Notes: generated from the sequence alone by a model not told the origin. A stretch of 64,000 nucleotides of DNA from Rhodobacter xanthinilyticus (GCF_001856665.1 NZ_CP017781.1:2513501-2577500); one strand, 5' to 3'; positions 51,002-63,665 are shown, numbered from the stretch's first letter. Program-made: numbers and translations.

Positions 51002-52227
51002 CCGCCCCGCTGCGCATCCTCTTTCTGCACCGCAACCAGCCCGCGCAATTCGAGTTTTTCGCGCGCTGGCTGGCGCAGAACGGCTGGCAGGTGACCTTCG
51101 CCCATGTCGGCCCGGCGCCCTCCGACACCACCGACGCCGACGGCATCCGCACGCTGCGCTTCCCCGCCCCGCCCGATGAGCGGCGCGCCGACGATTACCG
51201 CTATGCGCTCGATTACGCCGCCCAGACCGCGCTCGGCGCCACCCAGCTCTTCACCCAGCTGCGCGAGCTCGAGGGCTACCACCCCGATCTCGTGCTCGCC
51301 CATGTCGGCTGGGGCATCGGCTTGACCGTGCGGCAAATCTGGCCCGCGACGCGCTACATCGCCTATCACGAATGGTATTACACCGATGTCGACTGGGACC
51401 GCAGCAAGCGCGAACGCCCGATGACGCCTGAGGCTTTGCTGACCAACCGCCTGAGAAACCTGCCGATTTCGGCCGAGTTCGACAGCGCCGACCGCAATTG
51501 GTGCCCGACCGGCTTTCAGGCGAGCCGCTTCCCCCCCGCGCTGCGCGCCCGCCTCGAGATCGTGCCCGACGGGGTCGATTGCGGCTTCCACCGCCCCGAC
51601 CCGGAGGCGCGGATCGACTTCGACTGGCTGCGCCTGCCCGGCCGCACGAAGCTCTTGACCTATGCCACCCGCGGCCTGGAACCGCTGCGCGGCTTTCCGC
51701 AATTCATGCGCGCGGTGGCGCTCTTGCAAAAGCGGCGCGCAGATTTCGAGACCCTGGTCGTCGCGCAGGACAGCGTCTCCTACGGGCCGCGGCTCGCCGA
51801 GGACGACGGCTGGGGCAAGCGCGCGCTCAAGGCGCTCGATCTCGACCGCGGGCGACTGCACATGCACGGGCTCAAGCCGCGCGCCGAATATCTGCGCGTG
51901 CTGCAAGCCTCGAGCGCACATGTCTATTTCACCGAACCCTTCGTGACCTCCTGGTCGCTGCTTGAGGCGATGGCGGCGGGCTGTCTGGTGATCGGCTCGC
52001 ATACCGCGCCGGTGCGCGAGGTGATCGAGGACATGCAGACCGGGATCCTCGTCGACATGGACGAGAGCGACGAGGTGGCCGAGATGATCGACTGGGTCTT
52101 CGAGCACCCCGCCGAGGTGGCCGCGATCCGCGCAAATGCGCGCGCCCATGTGCTCGAGCGGTTCGAGGCGGGCAAGGTCTTTGCGCGCAAGGCGGCCTAT
52201 CTGCGCGCGCTCGTCGCGGGCGGCTGA
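50998..52227 (+). CDS. Family-4 glycosyltransferase coupled to the polyketide synthase
   Basis: 409 residues; the ATG overlaps the synthase stop (ATGA). The N-terminal domain matches the Glyco_trans_4_3 type: RILFLHRNQPAQFEFFARWL, DLVLAHVGWGIGLTVRQIWP and IAYHEWYYTDVDWD. The C-terminal donor domain has IVPDGVDCGFH, LLTYATRGLEPLRGFPQFM and the Glu-rich nucleotide-sugar site EPFVTSWSLLEAMAAGCLV. It is soluble, with no membrane helix. Tight coupling to the synthase suggests it glycosylates the polyketide or a lipid made from it. Sugar donor and acceptor cannot be read from sequence. Confidence 0.88.
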   Translation: MTAPLRILFLHRNQPAQFEFFARWLAQNGWQVTFAHVGPAPSDTTDADGIRTLRFPAPPDERRADDYRYALDYAAQTALGATQLFTQLRELEGYHPDLVLAHVGWGIGLTVRQIWPATRYIAYHEWYYTDVDWDRSKRERPMTPEALLTNRLRNLPISAEFDSADRNWCPTGFQASRFPPALRARLEIVPDGVDCGFHRPDPEARIDFDWLRLPGRTKLLTYATRGLEPLRGFPQFMRAVALLQKRRADFETLVVAQDSVSYGPRLAEDDGWGKRALKALDLDRGRLHMHGLKPRAEYLRVLQASSAHVYFTEPFVTSWSLLEAMAAGCLVIGSHTAPVREVIEDMQTGILVDMDESDEVAEMIDWVFEHPAEVAAIRANARAHVLERFEAGKVFARKAAYLRALVAGG

Positions 52228-52231
52228 GCGC

Positions 52232-52468
52232 TCAGCGCTCGGCCTCGGCGATCAGCCCGCGCACCCAGCGCGCCGCCGCCCAGGCCGCCGGCACCCCGAG
52301 CGGCACCGAGACCGCCACCGCCCAGAGCGGCGCGAGCGCGGGCAGGCCGAGCCATTGCCCCATCAGCCCGAGCATGAAGAGATTGATCGCCACCGCCGCC
52401 GCGCAAAACGGGTAAAGCAGCGCCGCGAGCCGCCCGAGCCGCGGCAGATCAGTGGCTGGTGCCGTCAT
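52232..52468 (-). CDS. Small two-helix membrane protein downstream of nirN
   Basis: 78 residues: a short N-terminus (MTAPATDLPRLGRLAALLYP) and two hydrophobic helices (CAAAVAINLFMLGLMGQWLG and LAPLWAVAVSVPLGVPAAWA) before a basic end. Its ATG lies inside the last 20 bases of nirN, so it is the final gene of the nir operon. I do not recognise the family. A membrane role in heme d1 or cytochrome assembly is possible from context only. It is convergent with the glycosyltransferase gene, 4 bases away, with no visible terminator. Confidence 0.7.
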   Translation of the reverse strand: MTAPATDLPRLGRLAALLYPFCAAAVAINLFMLGLMGQWLGLPALAPLWAVAVSVPLGVPAAWAAARWVRGLIAEAER

Positions 52469-54086
52469 CGAAGGTGATCTTGTTCCAGACATTGTATTTC
52501 CCGATCGGTTTGCGCATCGGCAGGCGCTTGACCTCCTCGAAGGTCTGCGCGTCATAGATGATCACCGCGCCCTCGTCCTCCATCAGCGAGGTGAAGACAT
52601 AGCGCCCGTCGCGGGTGAATTCGGCATGGGCAAAGAGCTTGCCGGGCTCGGGCACCAGACGGCGCACGATCTCGAGGCTCTGCTTGTCGATGATCTGCAT
52701 CTCATCCTTGTGCGGGCCGAAGAACACATCCGCCCAGACATAGGGCGAGGCCTCGTGGCTGCGCAGGAAGAACCCCGGCCCGTCCATCGCGATGGTCTGC
52801 ACCAGATGCCAGTCGCTCATGTCGATGACCGAGATCACGCCTTCTTTCAGATGCGGCGTCGCCATCACCCGGTGCCCGTCGCGCATCCAGGAGATCCCCG
52901 AACCCAGATGCGGCATCCCCGGCAAGGGCAGCTCGGCGATCTTGCGCCCGACATCGAGGTTGATCACCTCGCCCTTGGTGCCCTCACGGTTGGTGCCGAT
53001 CAGGTCGCGGTAATCGGGCGAGAAGAAGAAATCGTCGAGCGGCTCGTCGATCGCGATCCGCCGGCGCGCGAAGAGCCCCTTTTCGGCGCCGAGGCTCTCC
53101 TCCATCGAGGCCTCGTAGCTGTGCACGAAGCCGTCGTGGAACGGCCCGCCCTCGGGGTCGGTGGTCACCTCCCAGATCTCCGGCGCATCCTTCAGCGCGA
53201 GCACGAAGCTCTGCCGCTCGGGCGCCTGATAGACCGCCGAGACGCGGCTCGGGCGGCCGTCGCGCGCCACCACCTCGAGCACCTTGACCACGCTCAGATC
53301 CTCGGTCGACAGGATCGTGAGCGTCTGCGGCAGGTAATTGGCCACCGCGAGCCACTTGCCATCGGCGCTCATCGCGATGTTGCGGCTGTTCAGCCCGGCG
53401 CGGATCTGGCCCACCACCTGCAACGACCAGATATCGTATTTCTGCACCCAGCCATCGCGCGACATGACAAAGACGAACCGCCCGTCGGGCGAGAACTTCG
53501 GCCCGCCATGCACGGCAAAAGGCGTGGCAAACCGGTCGAGCACCTCGAAACTATCCCCATCGAGCACCGAGATATGGTGATCGCCCGCCTCGACGACGAG
53601 GGTGATGTTCATCGGATCGCCGGTGAAGACCGGCGCGGGCGCAGGGCGATACTCGGCACTCATCTCGCGGCTCTGCGCGGCCTGCTCGAGGCTCCAGCGC
53701 GGGGTCTCGGTGAGCGGCGTCGCGATATAGGCCGCCACCGCGGCGATCTCCTCAGGGCTGAGCTGGCCGCCAAACCCCGCCATCTGCGTGGCCGGCCGGC
53801 CCGCAGCGATCACCTGCTCGAGCGCGGGGCCCATCATCCGCCCGAGCGTCTCGGGGATCAGCGCGGGGCCGGTGCCGCCCAGCCGCGTCTCGGCGTGGCA
53901 AGACGCGCAATTCTCGGCAAAGAGCGCCGCGCCATCGGCGCCCGCCGCCCCTTCAGCCGCCCCCTGCGCCGCCGCGCCCCCGCCCATCCCCAGCATCAGC
54001 GCCAGCACGACCGGCAGAATATGCGTATTTTTTCCAAGAAGAAGCGCCGGGGTTTCTTCTTGGCCCAAATACGCACGGCGCGACAT
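52449..54086 (-). CDS. nirN: NirN, dihydro-heme d1 dehydrogenase (cd1-type cytochrome)
   Basis: About 545 residues. It has an N-terminal signal (ILPVVLALMLGMGGGAAAQG), a cytochrome c domain with CASCH near residue 60 and a heme d1 beta-propeller (FAVHGGPKFSPDGRFVFVMS, SRNIAMSADGKWLAVANYLP, VWADVFFGPHKDEM, LFAHAEFTRDGRYVFTSLME). NirN catalyses the last step of heme d1 synthesis, oxidising a propionate to an acrylate. It is shorter and less similar to nitrite reductase than the NirS of this cluster. The start is uncertain: ATG 54086 is used, but a palindromic repeat lies within the first 25 codons and ATG 54134 would overlap nirJ. Confidence 0.88.
   Translation of the reverse strand: MSRRAYLGQEETPALLLGKNTHILPVVLALMLGMGGGAAAQGAAEGAAGADGAALFAENCASCHAETRLGGTGPALIPETLGRMMGPALEQVIAAGRPATQMAGFGGQLSPEEIAAVAAYIATPLTETPRWSLEQAAQSREMSAEYRPAPAPVFTGDPMNITLVVEAGDHHISVLDGDSFEVLDRFATPFAVHGGPKFSPDGRFVFVMSRDGWVQKYDIWSLQVVGQIRAGLNSRNIAMSADGKWLAVANYLPQTLTILSTEDLSVVKVLEVVARDGRPSRVSAVYQAPERQSFVLALKDAPEIWEVTTDPEGGPFHDGFVHSYEASMEESLGAEKGLFARRRIAIDEPLDDFFFSPDYRDLIGTNREGTKGEVINLDVGRKIAELPLPGMPHLGSGISWMRDGHRVMATPHLKEGVISVIDMSDWHLVQTIAMDGPGFFLRSHEASPYVWADVFFGPHKDEMQIIDKQSLEIVRRLVPEPGKLFAHAEFTRDGRYVFTSLMEDEGAVIIYDAQTFEEVKRLPMRKPIGKYNVWNKITFDDGTSH
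54022..54075. repeat. Palindromic repeat at the 5' end of nirN
   Basis: Facing arms TGCGTATTTTTTCCAAGAAG at 54022-54041 (plus AA) and TTCTTCTTGGCCCAAATACG at 54054-54073 (plus CA) around a 10-base GC loop. It would fold into a stem of about 21 bp with few mismatches, lying in the nirJ-nirN junction and within the N-terminal codons assigned to nirN. A single arm occurs at 24174-24198. Confidence 0.8.
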
Positions 54087-54108
54087 CGGCCGCAGGCGCG
54101 GCGCAAGA

Positions 54109-55320
54109 TCAGAAGAAACGATGTGCGGGATCATGGCTCTTGCCTCGGAACGGAGTGACAGTCAGGCGCGCAGCTTCGGCGTCAAGGCCGATCTCAGTCG
54201 CGCCGAGGTAGCAGGCCGGGTCTTCGGCCCAGGGGTCGCCCGAGACCTGCAGCGCGCGGATCCGGGTATTGCCGCCGCAGACCGCCTGATAGGCGCAGGC
54301 GCCGCAGCGCCCCTTGAGCGGGCGCGGGCGGGTGCGCAGCGTGGCGAGCATCGGGTCGGCGCCGGTCCAGAGCGCGGAAAACGGCGTCTCCTTGACCGAG
54401 CCCACGGTATAATCGGACCAATAGGTATCGGGGTGCACGCGGCCCTGGGGGTCGATATTGGCCACACCCAGCCCCGAGGAATTGCCGCCCCAGGCCTCGA
54501 GATGGGCGCGCACATGGGCCGCCTTCTCGGGGAAATTCCGCTCGACCCAGCGCAGGAAGTAGACCGCATCGGCATCGTTGTTGCCGGTGACGATCTCGAG
54601 GGGCGCATCCTCGGCCACCGCCACCCAGGCGCGGTCGATCAGCTCGTCGAGGGCGCTGCGGGTGCGGGTATGGGCGGTATCCTCGCCGCGGTTCTTGTCG
54701 CCGCGCCCGGCATAGACGAGATGCGACAGGTAGAACTTGTCGACCCCCTCGCGGTCGCACAGATCGAGCATCGCGGGGAGCTGTTCGGCGTTATCCTCGG
54801 TGATGGTGAAGCGCAGCCCCACCTTCACCCCGCGCGCCAAAAGCGCCCGCACCCCGCCCAGCGCCGCGTCGAAGGCGCCATCGAGGCCGCGGAACCAATC
54901 GTTCGTCGCGCCGATCCCGTCGAGCGAGATGCCGACGTAATCAAACCCGAGCCCCGCGATCCGCTCGGCGTTTTCGGCGGTAATCAGCGTGCCGTTGGTC
55001 GAGAGCGCGAGATGGCGGAAGCCGAGCGCCTTGGCCCGCTCCGCCAGCTCGAAGAAATCGAACCGCGAGAGCGGCTCGCCGCCCGACAAGATCAGCGCCG
55101 GGATCCCGAAGGCCTTGAGATCCTCAAGCACGCCCATCGCCTGCTCATGGCTGAGCTCGCCCGGGAACGGCCGGTCCGCCGAGGTCGTGTAGCAATGCCG
55201 GCAGCGCAGGTTGCAGCTGCGCGTGAGGTTCCAGATCACCACTGGTTTCACCGCGCCCGCGCGGCGGCGCACCGGCGTGGGGTGCACCAGCTCGCGCATG
55301 TATTGGCTCAATCGGAACAT
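54109..55320 (-). CDS. nirJ: Heme d1 biosynthesis radical SAM protein NirJ
   Basis: 403 residues. The radical SAM cluster is CNLRCRHC (CxxxCxxC) in [20 protein letters not shown], followed by [17 protein letters not shown] and [11 protein letters not shown]-terminal second Fe-S cluster is suggested by [20 protein letters not shown] and a later DPACY. NirJ removes two propionate side chains from didecarboxysiroheme to set the ring carbonyls of heme d1. It follows nirH by 3 bases. Confidence 0.95.
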   Translation of the reverse strand: MFRLSQYMRELVHPTPVRRRAGAVKPVVIWNLTRSCNLRCRHCYTTSADRPFPGELSHEQAMGVLEDLKAFGIPALILSGGEPLSRFDFFELAERAKALGFRHLALSTNGTLITAENAERIAGLGFDYVGISLDGIGATNDWFRGLDGAFDAALGGVRALLARGVKVGLRFTITEDNAEQLPAMLDLCDREGVDKFYLSHLVYAGRGDKNRGEDTAHTRTRSALDELIDRAWVAVAEDAPLEIVTGNNDADAVYFLRWVERNFPEKAAHVRAHLEAWGGNSSGLGVANIDPQGRVHPDTYWSDYTVGSVKETPFSALWTGADPMLATLRTRPRPLKGRCGACAYQAVCGGNTRIRALQVSGDPWAEDPACYLGATEIGLDAEAARLTVTPFRGKSHDPAHRFF

Positions 55321-55323
55321 CTC

Positions 55324-55803
55324 TCAGCCCTCGGCAAGGCGCAGCCCGGTCTTTTTCAGGATGCGCGTGGAATAGAGGATCTCGCAGCCCCGGCAGGCGG
55401 AGCCGAGCAGCGCCGCGATCTCGGCGCGTTTGGCCTCGACCTCGGCGCGGGTCGTGCCATGGATCATGGCGAAGAGGTTGTAGGGCCAGCCCTCGGCGCG
55501 CGGGCGCAGATAGCAATGCGACACGAAATCGAGCGCGCCGACCGCGGCGCCGAGCCGGGTGGCCGCGCCGTCCTCGACATCCCAGACCGACATGCCATTC
55601 GCGACCTGGCCCAGCGCATAATGGTTGGGCGCGAGCGCCACCCGCCGGATCGCGCCCGCGGCCTGCATCGCCGCCATCCGCGCCAGAACCTCCGCCTCGG
55701 GCCGGCCGAGCTGGCGGGCGATCTCGGCATAGGGCTCGGCCACCAGCGGCAGCCCCGCCTGGGTCGCGGCGATGATCTGACGGTCGAGAGGGTCGAGGCT
55801 CAT
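55324..55803 (-). CDS. nirH: Siroheme decarboxylase subunit NirH
   Basis: 159 residues of the AsnC/Lrp-like NirDLGH family: a winged-helix start (LDPLDRQIIAATQAGLPLVA, IARQLGRPEAEVLARMAAMQ) and an AsnC-like C-terminal domain with RRVALAPNHYALGQVANGMS, FVSHCYLRPR and YNLFAMIHG. These proteins decarboxylate siroheme to 12,18-didecarboxysiroheme, and the His residues in the NHY and SHCY positions are family-typical. The start overlaps the nirG stop by 4 bases; a longer frame upstream is inside nirG. It has two closing Cys (ACRGC). Confidence 0.92.
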   Translation of the reverse strand: MSLDPLDRQIIAATQAGLPLVAEPYAEIARQLGRPEAEVLARMAAMQAAGAIRRVALAPNHYALGQVANGMSVWDVEDGAATRLGAAVGALDFVSHCYLRPRAEGWPYNLFAMIHGTTRAEVEAKRAEIAALLGSACRGCEILYSTRILKKTGLRLAEG

Positions 55804-56273
55804 GCAGTCACCCGAAAGCCGATGAAAAACTCCTCGAGTTTCGGGAAACGGAGGACGCACATCCCCGTTTCCCGCTCGATCTCACCCGCCACCTGCTCGA
55901 TACCTTCCGGAGCTACCGCGGCCAGCACGAACCACATGTTCAGCCGGTGAGTGCGTTGATAATTATGCGCAACCTCGGGGTGGGCATTGACCAAAGTCAT
56001 GACCTCCTCGAAACGCGCCTCGGGCACCGCCATCGCGCACAGGCAAAACGCCCCGCCGAGCGCCGCGGCGTCGAAAAACGGCCCGAAGCGGGTGATCGCG
56101 CCGATCTCGCGCAGCCGCGCGATGCGGGCGAGGAGCTCGGGCACCGTGATGCCAAGCGCCGCCGCGGGCGCCGCGAAGGGGGCGGGGCCGATCGCCACCC
56201 CGTCCTGGAGCAGGTTGATCGCGGCGCGGTCGATCGCGTCGAGCGCGCCCTCGGGCAGGACCGCGCGGCTCAT
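55800..56273 (-). CDS. nirG: Siroheme decarboxylase subunit NirG
   Basis: 157 residues, same family as NirH. Winged-helix region LDAIDRAAINLLQDGVAIGP, then ARLREIGAITRFGPFFDAAA, HPEVAHNYQRTHRLNMWFVL (the conserved His-Asn-Tyr) and a C-terminal CVLRFPKLEEFFIGF. It works with NirDL and NirH in heme d1 synthesis. The ATG overlaps the nirDL stop by 4 bases. Confidence 0.92.
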   Translation of the reverse strand: MSRAVLPEGALDAIDRAAINLLQDGVAIGPAPFAAPAAALGITVPELLARIARLREIGAITRFGPFFDAAALGGAFCLCAMAVPEARFEEVMTLVNAHPEVAHNYQRTHRLNMWFVLAAVAPEGIEQVAGEIERETGMCVLRFPKLEEFFIGFRVTA

Positions 56274-57268
56274 TCCGCCGCGAGCCCGCTGGCCGCGCCC
56301 GGGCCCGCAAGCAGCGCGCCGGTCTGTTTGAAACAACGGATCGAGAACAGCACCTGTTTGCTCGCCCCGGCGAGCTCGGGCAGCGCGGCGGCCCCCTCGA
56401 GCACCTCGAAGGCCTCGCGCCGCGAGCGCGCATGGATCATGCAAAACAGCGGATAATCCCATTTCGGGCGGCGCGCGCGCTCATAGCAGAGCGTCACGCC
56501 CGGATGGCGCACCAGCGCCTGCCCCGCCGCGCCGATCCGCTCATCGGGCAGGTTCCAGGCGACCATCGCGTTCGAGCGCCAGCCCAGCGCGCGGTGGCGC
56601 ACGATCACGCCCAGCCGGGTGATGATCCGCGCGCGGGTGAGCGTCTCGATCCGCTCGATCACCGCCGCTTCGCTCAGCCCGAGCCGCGCGCCCAGCGCCG
56701 CATAGGGCCGCGCCACCAGATCGAGCCCGTCGGTCAGCGCCTGCAAGAGCGCCCGGTCGCCCGCCTCGAGCACCGACAGATCCGCCGGCCGGTCGAGCGA
56801 GAGCGCATGGCGCGGGCCGCCCAGCGCAAAGCCCAGATCGATGTTGAAGGCGCGCTTGAGCGGCAGCATCAGCACCTCGAGCCCCGAGGCCGCCTCGATC
56901 CGCGCCACGATCGCGTCGCGCTCGGCAAGGTCGGGCGCGGTGACCACGAACCAGATGTTCCAGTCATTCTCGCGCAGATAGGAATGGTTCACCCCCGGCT
57001 CGGCGCTGATGATCGCCGCCACCTCCTCGACGCGCCAATCGGGCACCGCCATCGCCGCAAGGCTCGAGGCGCCGACCGTATTGGGCCGGCAGGTCGCACC
57101 GACGCGCGCCATCGTGCCGGTCGCGCGCAGCTGCGTCAGCCGCGCCAGAACCACCCCCTGATCGACGTCAAGCGCCTCGGCCATCGCCCGGAAAGGCTCG
57201 GGCACCAGCGGGAAATGACGTTGCCAGTCGTCGAGAATACGGGCGTCGAGATCGGTCAACAGAGGCAT
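56270..57268 (-). CDS. nirDL: Fused siroheme decarboxylase NirDL
   Basis: 332 residues, twice the length of one family member. Residues 1-160 are NirD-like (LDARILDDWQRHFPLVPEPF, GVNHSYLRENDWNIWFVVTA) and residues 165-332 are NirL-like (DRALLQALTDGLDLVARPYA, HPGVTLCYERARRPKWDYPL). Such a fusion is also found in Paracoccus, while Pseudomonas has separate nirD and nirL. The two halves likely pack as an internal heterodimer that decarboxylates siroheme. It starts 2 bases after the nirF stop and overlaps nirG by 4. Confidence 0.93.
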   Translation of the reverse strand: MPLLTDLDARILDDWQRHFPLVPEPFRAMAEALDVDQGVVLARLTQLRATGTMARVGATCRPNTVGASSLAAMAVPDWRVEEVAAIISAEPGVNHSYLRENDWNIWFVVTAPDLAERDAIVARIEAASGLEVLMLPLKRAFNIDLGFALGGPRHALSLDRPADLSVLEAGDRALLQALTDGLDLVARPYAALGARLGLSEAAVIERIETLTRARIITRLGVIVRHRALGWRSNAMVAWNLPDERIGAAGQALVRHPGVTLCYERARRPKWDYPLFCMIHARSRREAFEVLEGAAALPELAGASKQVLFSIRCFKQTGALLAGPGAASGLAAE

Positions 57269-57270
57269 CT

Positions 57271-58419
57271 TTACAATCCCATGCGGTGGGCGCGGGCGGT
57301 GAAGAAGATCCCCGAGGGGCTCTTCGCCGCGATCTCGCCGATCGGTTTGAGGGTTTCGGTGTCGTAGATCACCACCTTGTCGGCATCGCGCACCGAGACC
57401 CAGGCCTCGGTGCCGCGCGCGGTGAATTCCATGTGCAGAACCGCCGGGCCGGGCTTGAGCTCGGCGGTGACCTCGTGGGTCATCGTGTCGATCACCTGCA
57501 CGGTATCGTTGAGCGGATGGGCGAAATTCACCCAGACCTGCCGCCCGCCGGGCCGCGCCATGGCAAAGACCGGCTGGCCATGGGTCGCGGTGCGCCCGGT
57601 TTCCTCGAGCGTGCGGCGGTCGATCCAGAGCACCTCGGAATGGTGCACGGCGGGCAGCACGATCTGCTCGCCCGCCCCCGCCCAGCCCTCGAGATGGGGC
57701 ATCTTGTAGACCGGCATCTCCTGCGCCCCACGGCCATAGCCGGGCAGGATCTTGCGCGGTTTGGGCTCGGCCGCCCAGAGGTCGATCGCGCTCAGCCCGT
57801 CCTCGCCGAAAAGCCCCGCGATATAGGTGCGCCCGTCCTCGGTGATCAGCGCGTCATAGGGCTCGGCGCCGATATCGGCGAAGGTGGTGACCTTGGGCGC
57901 GGGGCCGGACATGTCGACGAGTTTCGTCTCGCCGGTCTCCCAGACCGAGAACAGGAAGCGCCGCCCCGGCGCCTCCTCGAGCCCGAGCGCCTTGCCGCCC
58001 GCGGGCACCGTCGCGACCGGCTCGAGCGTGTCTGCGTCGAAGATATTGATGCCGCCGGGCTCGTAATTGGCCACCGCGATCAGCTTGCCGTCATCGGAAA
58101 TCGCGCCGCCGATCGAATTGCCGGCCTGCACGATGCGGTTGACGATCTTCTGGGTGAGCAGGTCGAGCTTCGTCAGCCCGCCGTCGCGGCCGAAGATATA
58201 GGCGTAGCGCTCGTCGCTCGAGAAGACGAGCGAGGCATGGGAGAGATCGCCGAACCCCTCGACCCGCGCGATCGCGGCGTGCTCGGATTGGTCGATGACC
58301 AGCACCGAGCCGGTGGCGCGCTCGATCACGACGCCGAGGTCGCCGGTGGCGCGCAGATCATCGGCAAGCGCGGGGGCCGCGAGGAAACAGCCCAGCAAAA
58401 GCGCGGCAAACTTGGTCAT
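57271..58419 (-). CDS. nirF: Heme d1 biosynthesis protein NirF
   Basis: 382 residues with a Sec signal peptide (TKFAALLLGCFLAAPALAD) and a beta-propeller related to the d1 domain of NirS but without a cytochrome c part (VVIERATGSVLVIDQSEHAA, GGAISDDGKLIAVANYEPGG, VLHMEFTARGTEAWVSVRDA). NirF binds a d1 precursor and helps the final periplasmic steps with NirN. Its ATG overlaps the nirC stop by 4 bases, and its ribosome site lies in the coding DNA of the acidic NirC tail. Confidence 0.93.
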   Translation of the reverse strand: MTKFAALLLGCFLAAPALADDLRATGDLGVVIERATGSVLVIDQSEHAAIARVEGFGDLSHASLVFSSDERYAYIFGRDGGLTKLDLLTQKIVNRIVQAGNSIGGAISDDGKLIAVANYEPGGINIFDADTLEPVATVPAGGKALGLEEAPGRRFLFSVWETGETKLVDMSGPAPKVTTFADIGAEPYDALITEDGRTYIAGLFGEDGLSAIDLWAAEPKPRKILPGYGRGAQEMPVYKMPHLEGWAGAGEQIVLPAVHHSEVLWIDRRTLEETGRTATHGQPVFAMARPGGRQVWVNFAHPLNDTVQVIDTMTHEVTAELKPGPAVLHMEFTARGTEAWVSVRDADKVVIYDTETLKPIGEIAAKSPSGIFFTARAHRMGL

Positions 58420-58769
58420 TTCTCTTCCGTCCCCATCTCTTCGGCGCCGATCTCTTCGGCGCCCAGCAGATAATCGGCGATCCAATAGGCCTCGGCCTCG
58501 CTCATCAGCGGCCGCCAGGGCGGCATCGCGGTTTGCGGCACCCCGTCGAGGATGATCGCGGCAAGGCCCTCGCGGTCCTGGCCCTCGAGGGCGGCGCGGG
58601 TCAGCGGCGTGCCGAGCCCGCCCTTGCGGGTCATGCCGTGGCAGGCGCCGCAATCTTGCGCCACGAGATGCTTGAGCCGCGCGGCCTGCGCCGGGCCGAT
58701 CTCGCCCGCGAAGGCCGGCGCGGCCGGCGCGGCCAGAAGCGCCGCGAGGAGGAGCATCGCCCTAGGCAT
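58416..58769 (-). CDS. nirC: Cytochrome c55x-type protein NirC
   Basis: 117 residues: signal peptide (LLLAALLAAPAAPAFAG), heme c motif CGACHGMTRKGGLGTPL and the Met-ligand region AMPPWRPLMSEAEAYWIADY. It can donate electrons to nitrite reductase or assist its maturation. The C-terminus is an unusual acidic run of three similar units (GAEEI, GAEEM, GTEEK), encoded by a tandem 15-base duplication. It overlaps nirE by 8 bases and nirF by 4. Confidence 0.92.
   Translation of the reverse strand: MPRAMLLLAALLAAPAAPAFAGEIGPAQAARLKHLVAQDCGACHGMTRKGGLGTPLTRAALEGQDREGLAAIILDGVPQTAMPPWRPLMSEAEAYWIADYLLGAEEIGAEEMGTEEK
58435..58464. repeat. Tandem 15-base duplication in the nirC 3' end
   Basis: Units ATCTCTTCGGCGCCG and ATCTCTTCGGCGCCC lie head to tail (14 of 15 bases identical) and encode the repeated GAEE units. 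The third, diverged unit at 58420-58434 holds the ribosome site of nirF. Confidence 0.75.
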
Positions 58770-59538
58770 GGGCCGCGGCCCCCAACCTCTCGGGCCAGTC
58801 GCCGCAGGGCAGCCCGCCCTCCTGCGCGAGCGACACGGTGCGCCCGACGATGAACAGGACCGGCGCCTCGAGCCCCTCGGCCGCAGCCGCGATCTGCGCG
58901 AGCGGCGCGAGGCGGCGGCGCTCGCGCGGGGTGGTGGCCGCGGCCACCGCCAGCGCCGGCGTGGCCGCGGGCAGGCCCCGCGCGATCAGCTCGCGCGCGA
59001 TCACCGCCATGCTGGCCGCGCCCATGTAGATCACCAGCGTGGTATCGGGCGCGGCGAGGCTCTGCCAATCGAGATCGAGCGCGGCATCGCGGGCGCGGTG
59101 GCCGGTGACATAACGCACGCCGGTGGCGAGCCCGCGATGGGTGAGCGGCACGCCGGTCGTGCTCGCCGCCCCCTGCGCGGCGGTGATGCCGGGGATATAT
59201 TCGACCGCGATCCCGGCCGCGGCGAGCTCCTCGGCCTCCTCCGAGCCGCGCCCGAAGATCAGCGGATCGCCGCCCTTGAGGCGCACCACCCGCAGCCCCT
59301 CGCGCGCCAGATCGACGAGCAGCCGGTTGATGCGCTCTTGCGGCACCGAATGGAACCCCGCAGCCTTGCCCACCGAAACCCGCCGCCGCCCCGCCGGCAC
59401 CAGCGCCATCACCTCGGCCGAAACCAGCCGGTCGTAGACCACCACATCGGCCGCCTCGATCGCGCGCAGCGCCTTGAGCGTGAGCAGCTCCGGGTCGCCC
59501 GGGCCCGCCCCCACCAGCCATACCTTGCCTGTCGTCAT
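58762..59538 (-). CDS. nirE: Uroporphyrinogen-III C-methyltransferase NirE
   Basis: 258 residues. SUMT motifs: KVWLVGAGPGDPELLTLKAL, YDRLVSAEVM, VRLKGGDPLIFGRGSEEAEE, EYIPGITAAQGAASTTGVPL and VIYMGAASMAVIARE. It adds two methyl groups from SAM to uroporphyrinogen III to make precorrin-2, the entry into siroheme and heme d1. Its place directly after nirS and before nirC marks it as the denitrification copy rather than a cobalamin or siroheme one. It starts 70 bases past the nirS stop. Confidence 0.95.
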   Translation of the reverse strand: MTTGKVWLVGAGPGDPELLTLKALRAIEAADVVVYDRLVSAEVMALVPAGRRRVSVGKAAGFHSVPQERINRLLVDLAREGLRVVRLKGGDPLIFGRGSEEAEELAAAGIAVEYIPGITAAQGAASTTGVPLTHRGLATGVRYVTGHRARDAALDLDWQSLAAPDTTLVIYMGAASMAVIARELIARGLPAATPALAVAAATTPRERRRLAPLAQIAAAAEGLEAPVLFIVGRTVSLAQEGGLPCGDWPERLGAAAHA

Positions 59539-59608
59539 TGTCTCGCGCCCGTCCTGAAAGTCCTGGATCGGAAGGGCCCGCAGGCCCCTCCGCGTCTCAT
59601 CGCCCCGA

Positions 59609-63661
<4,053 letters not shown>

Positions 63662-63665
<4 letters not shown>

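Noticed and set aside
52449-54086. A second nitrite reductase
   Set aside because: The c plus d1 layout is shared, but it lies at the end of the heme d1 gene set and matches NirN; NirS is the separate gene at 59609-61372.
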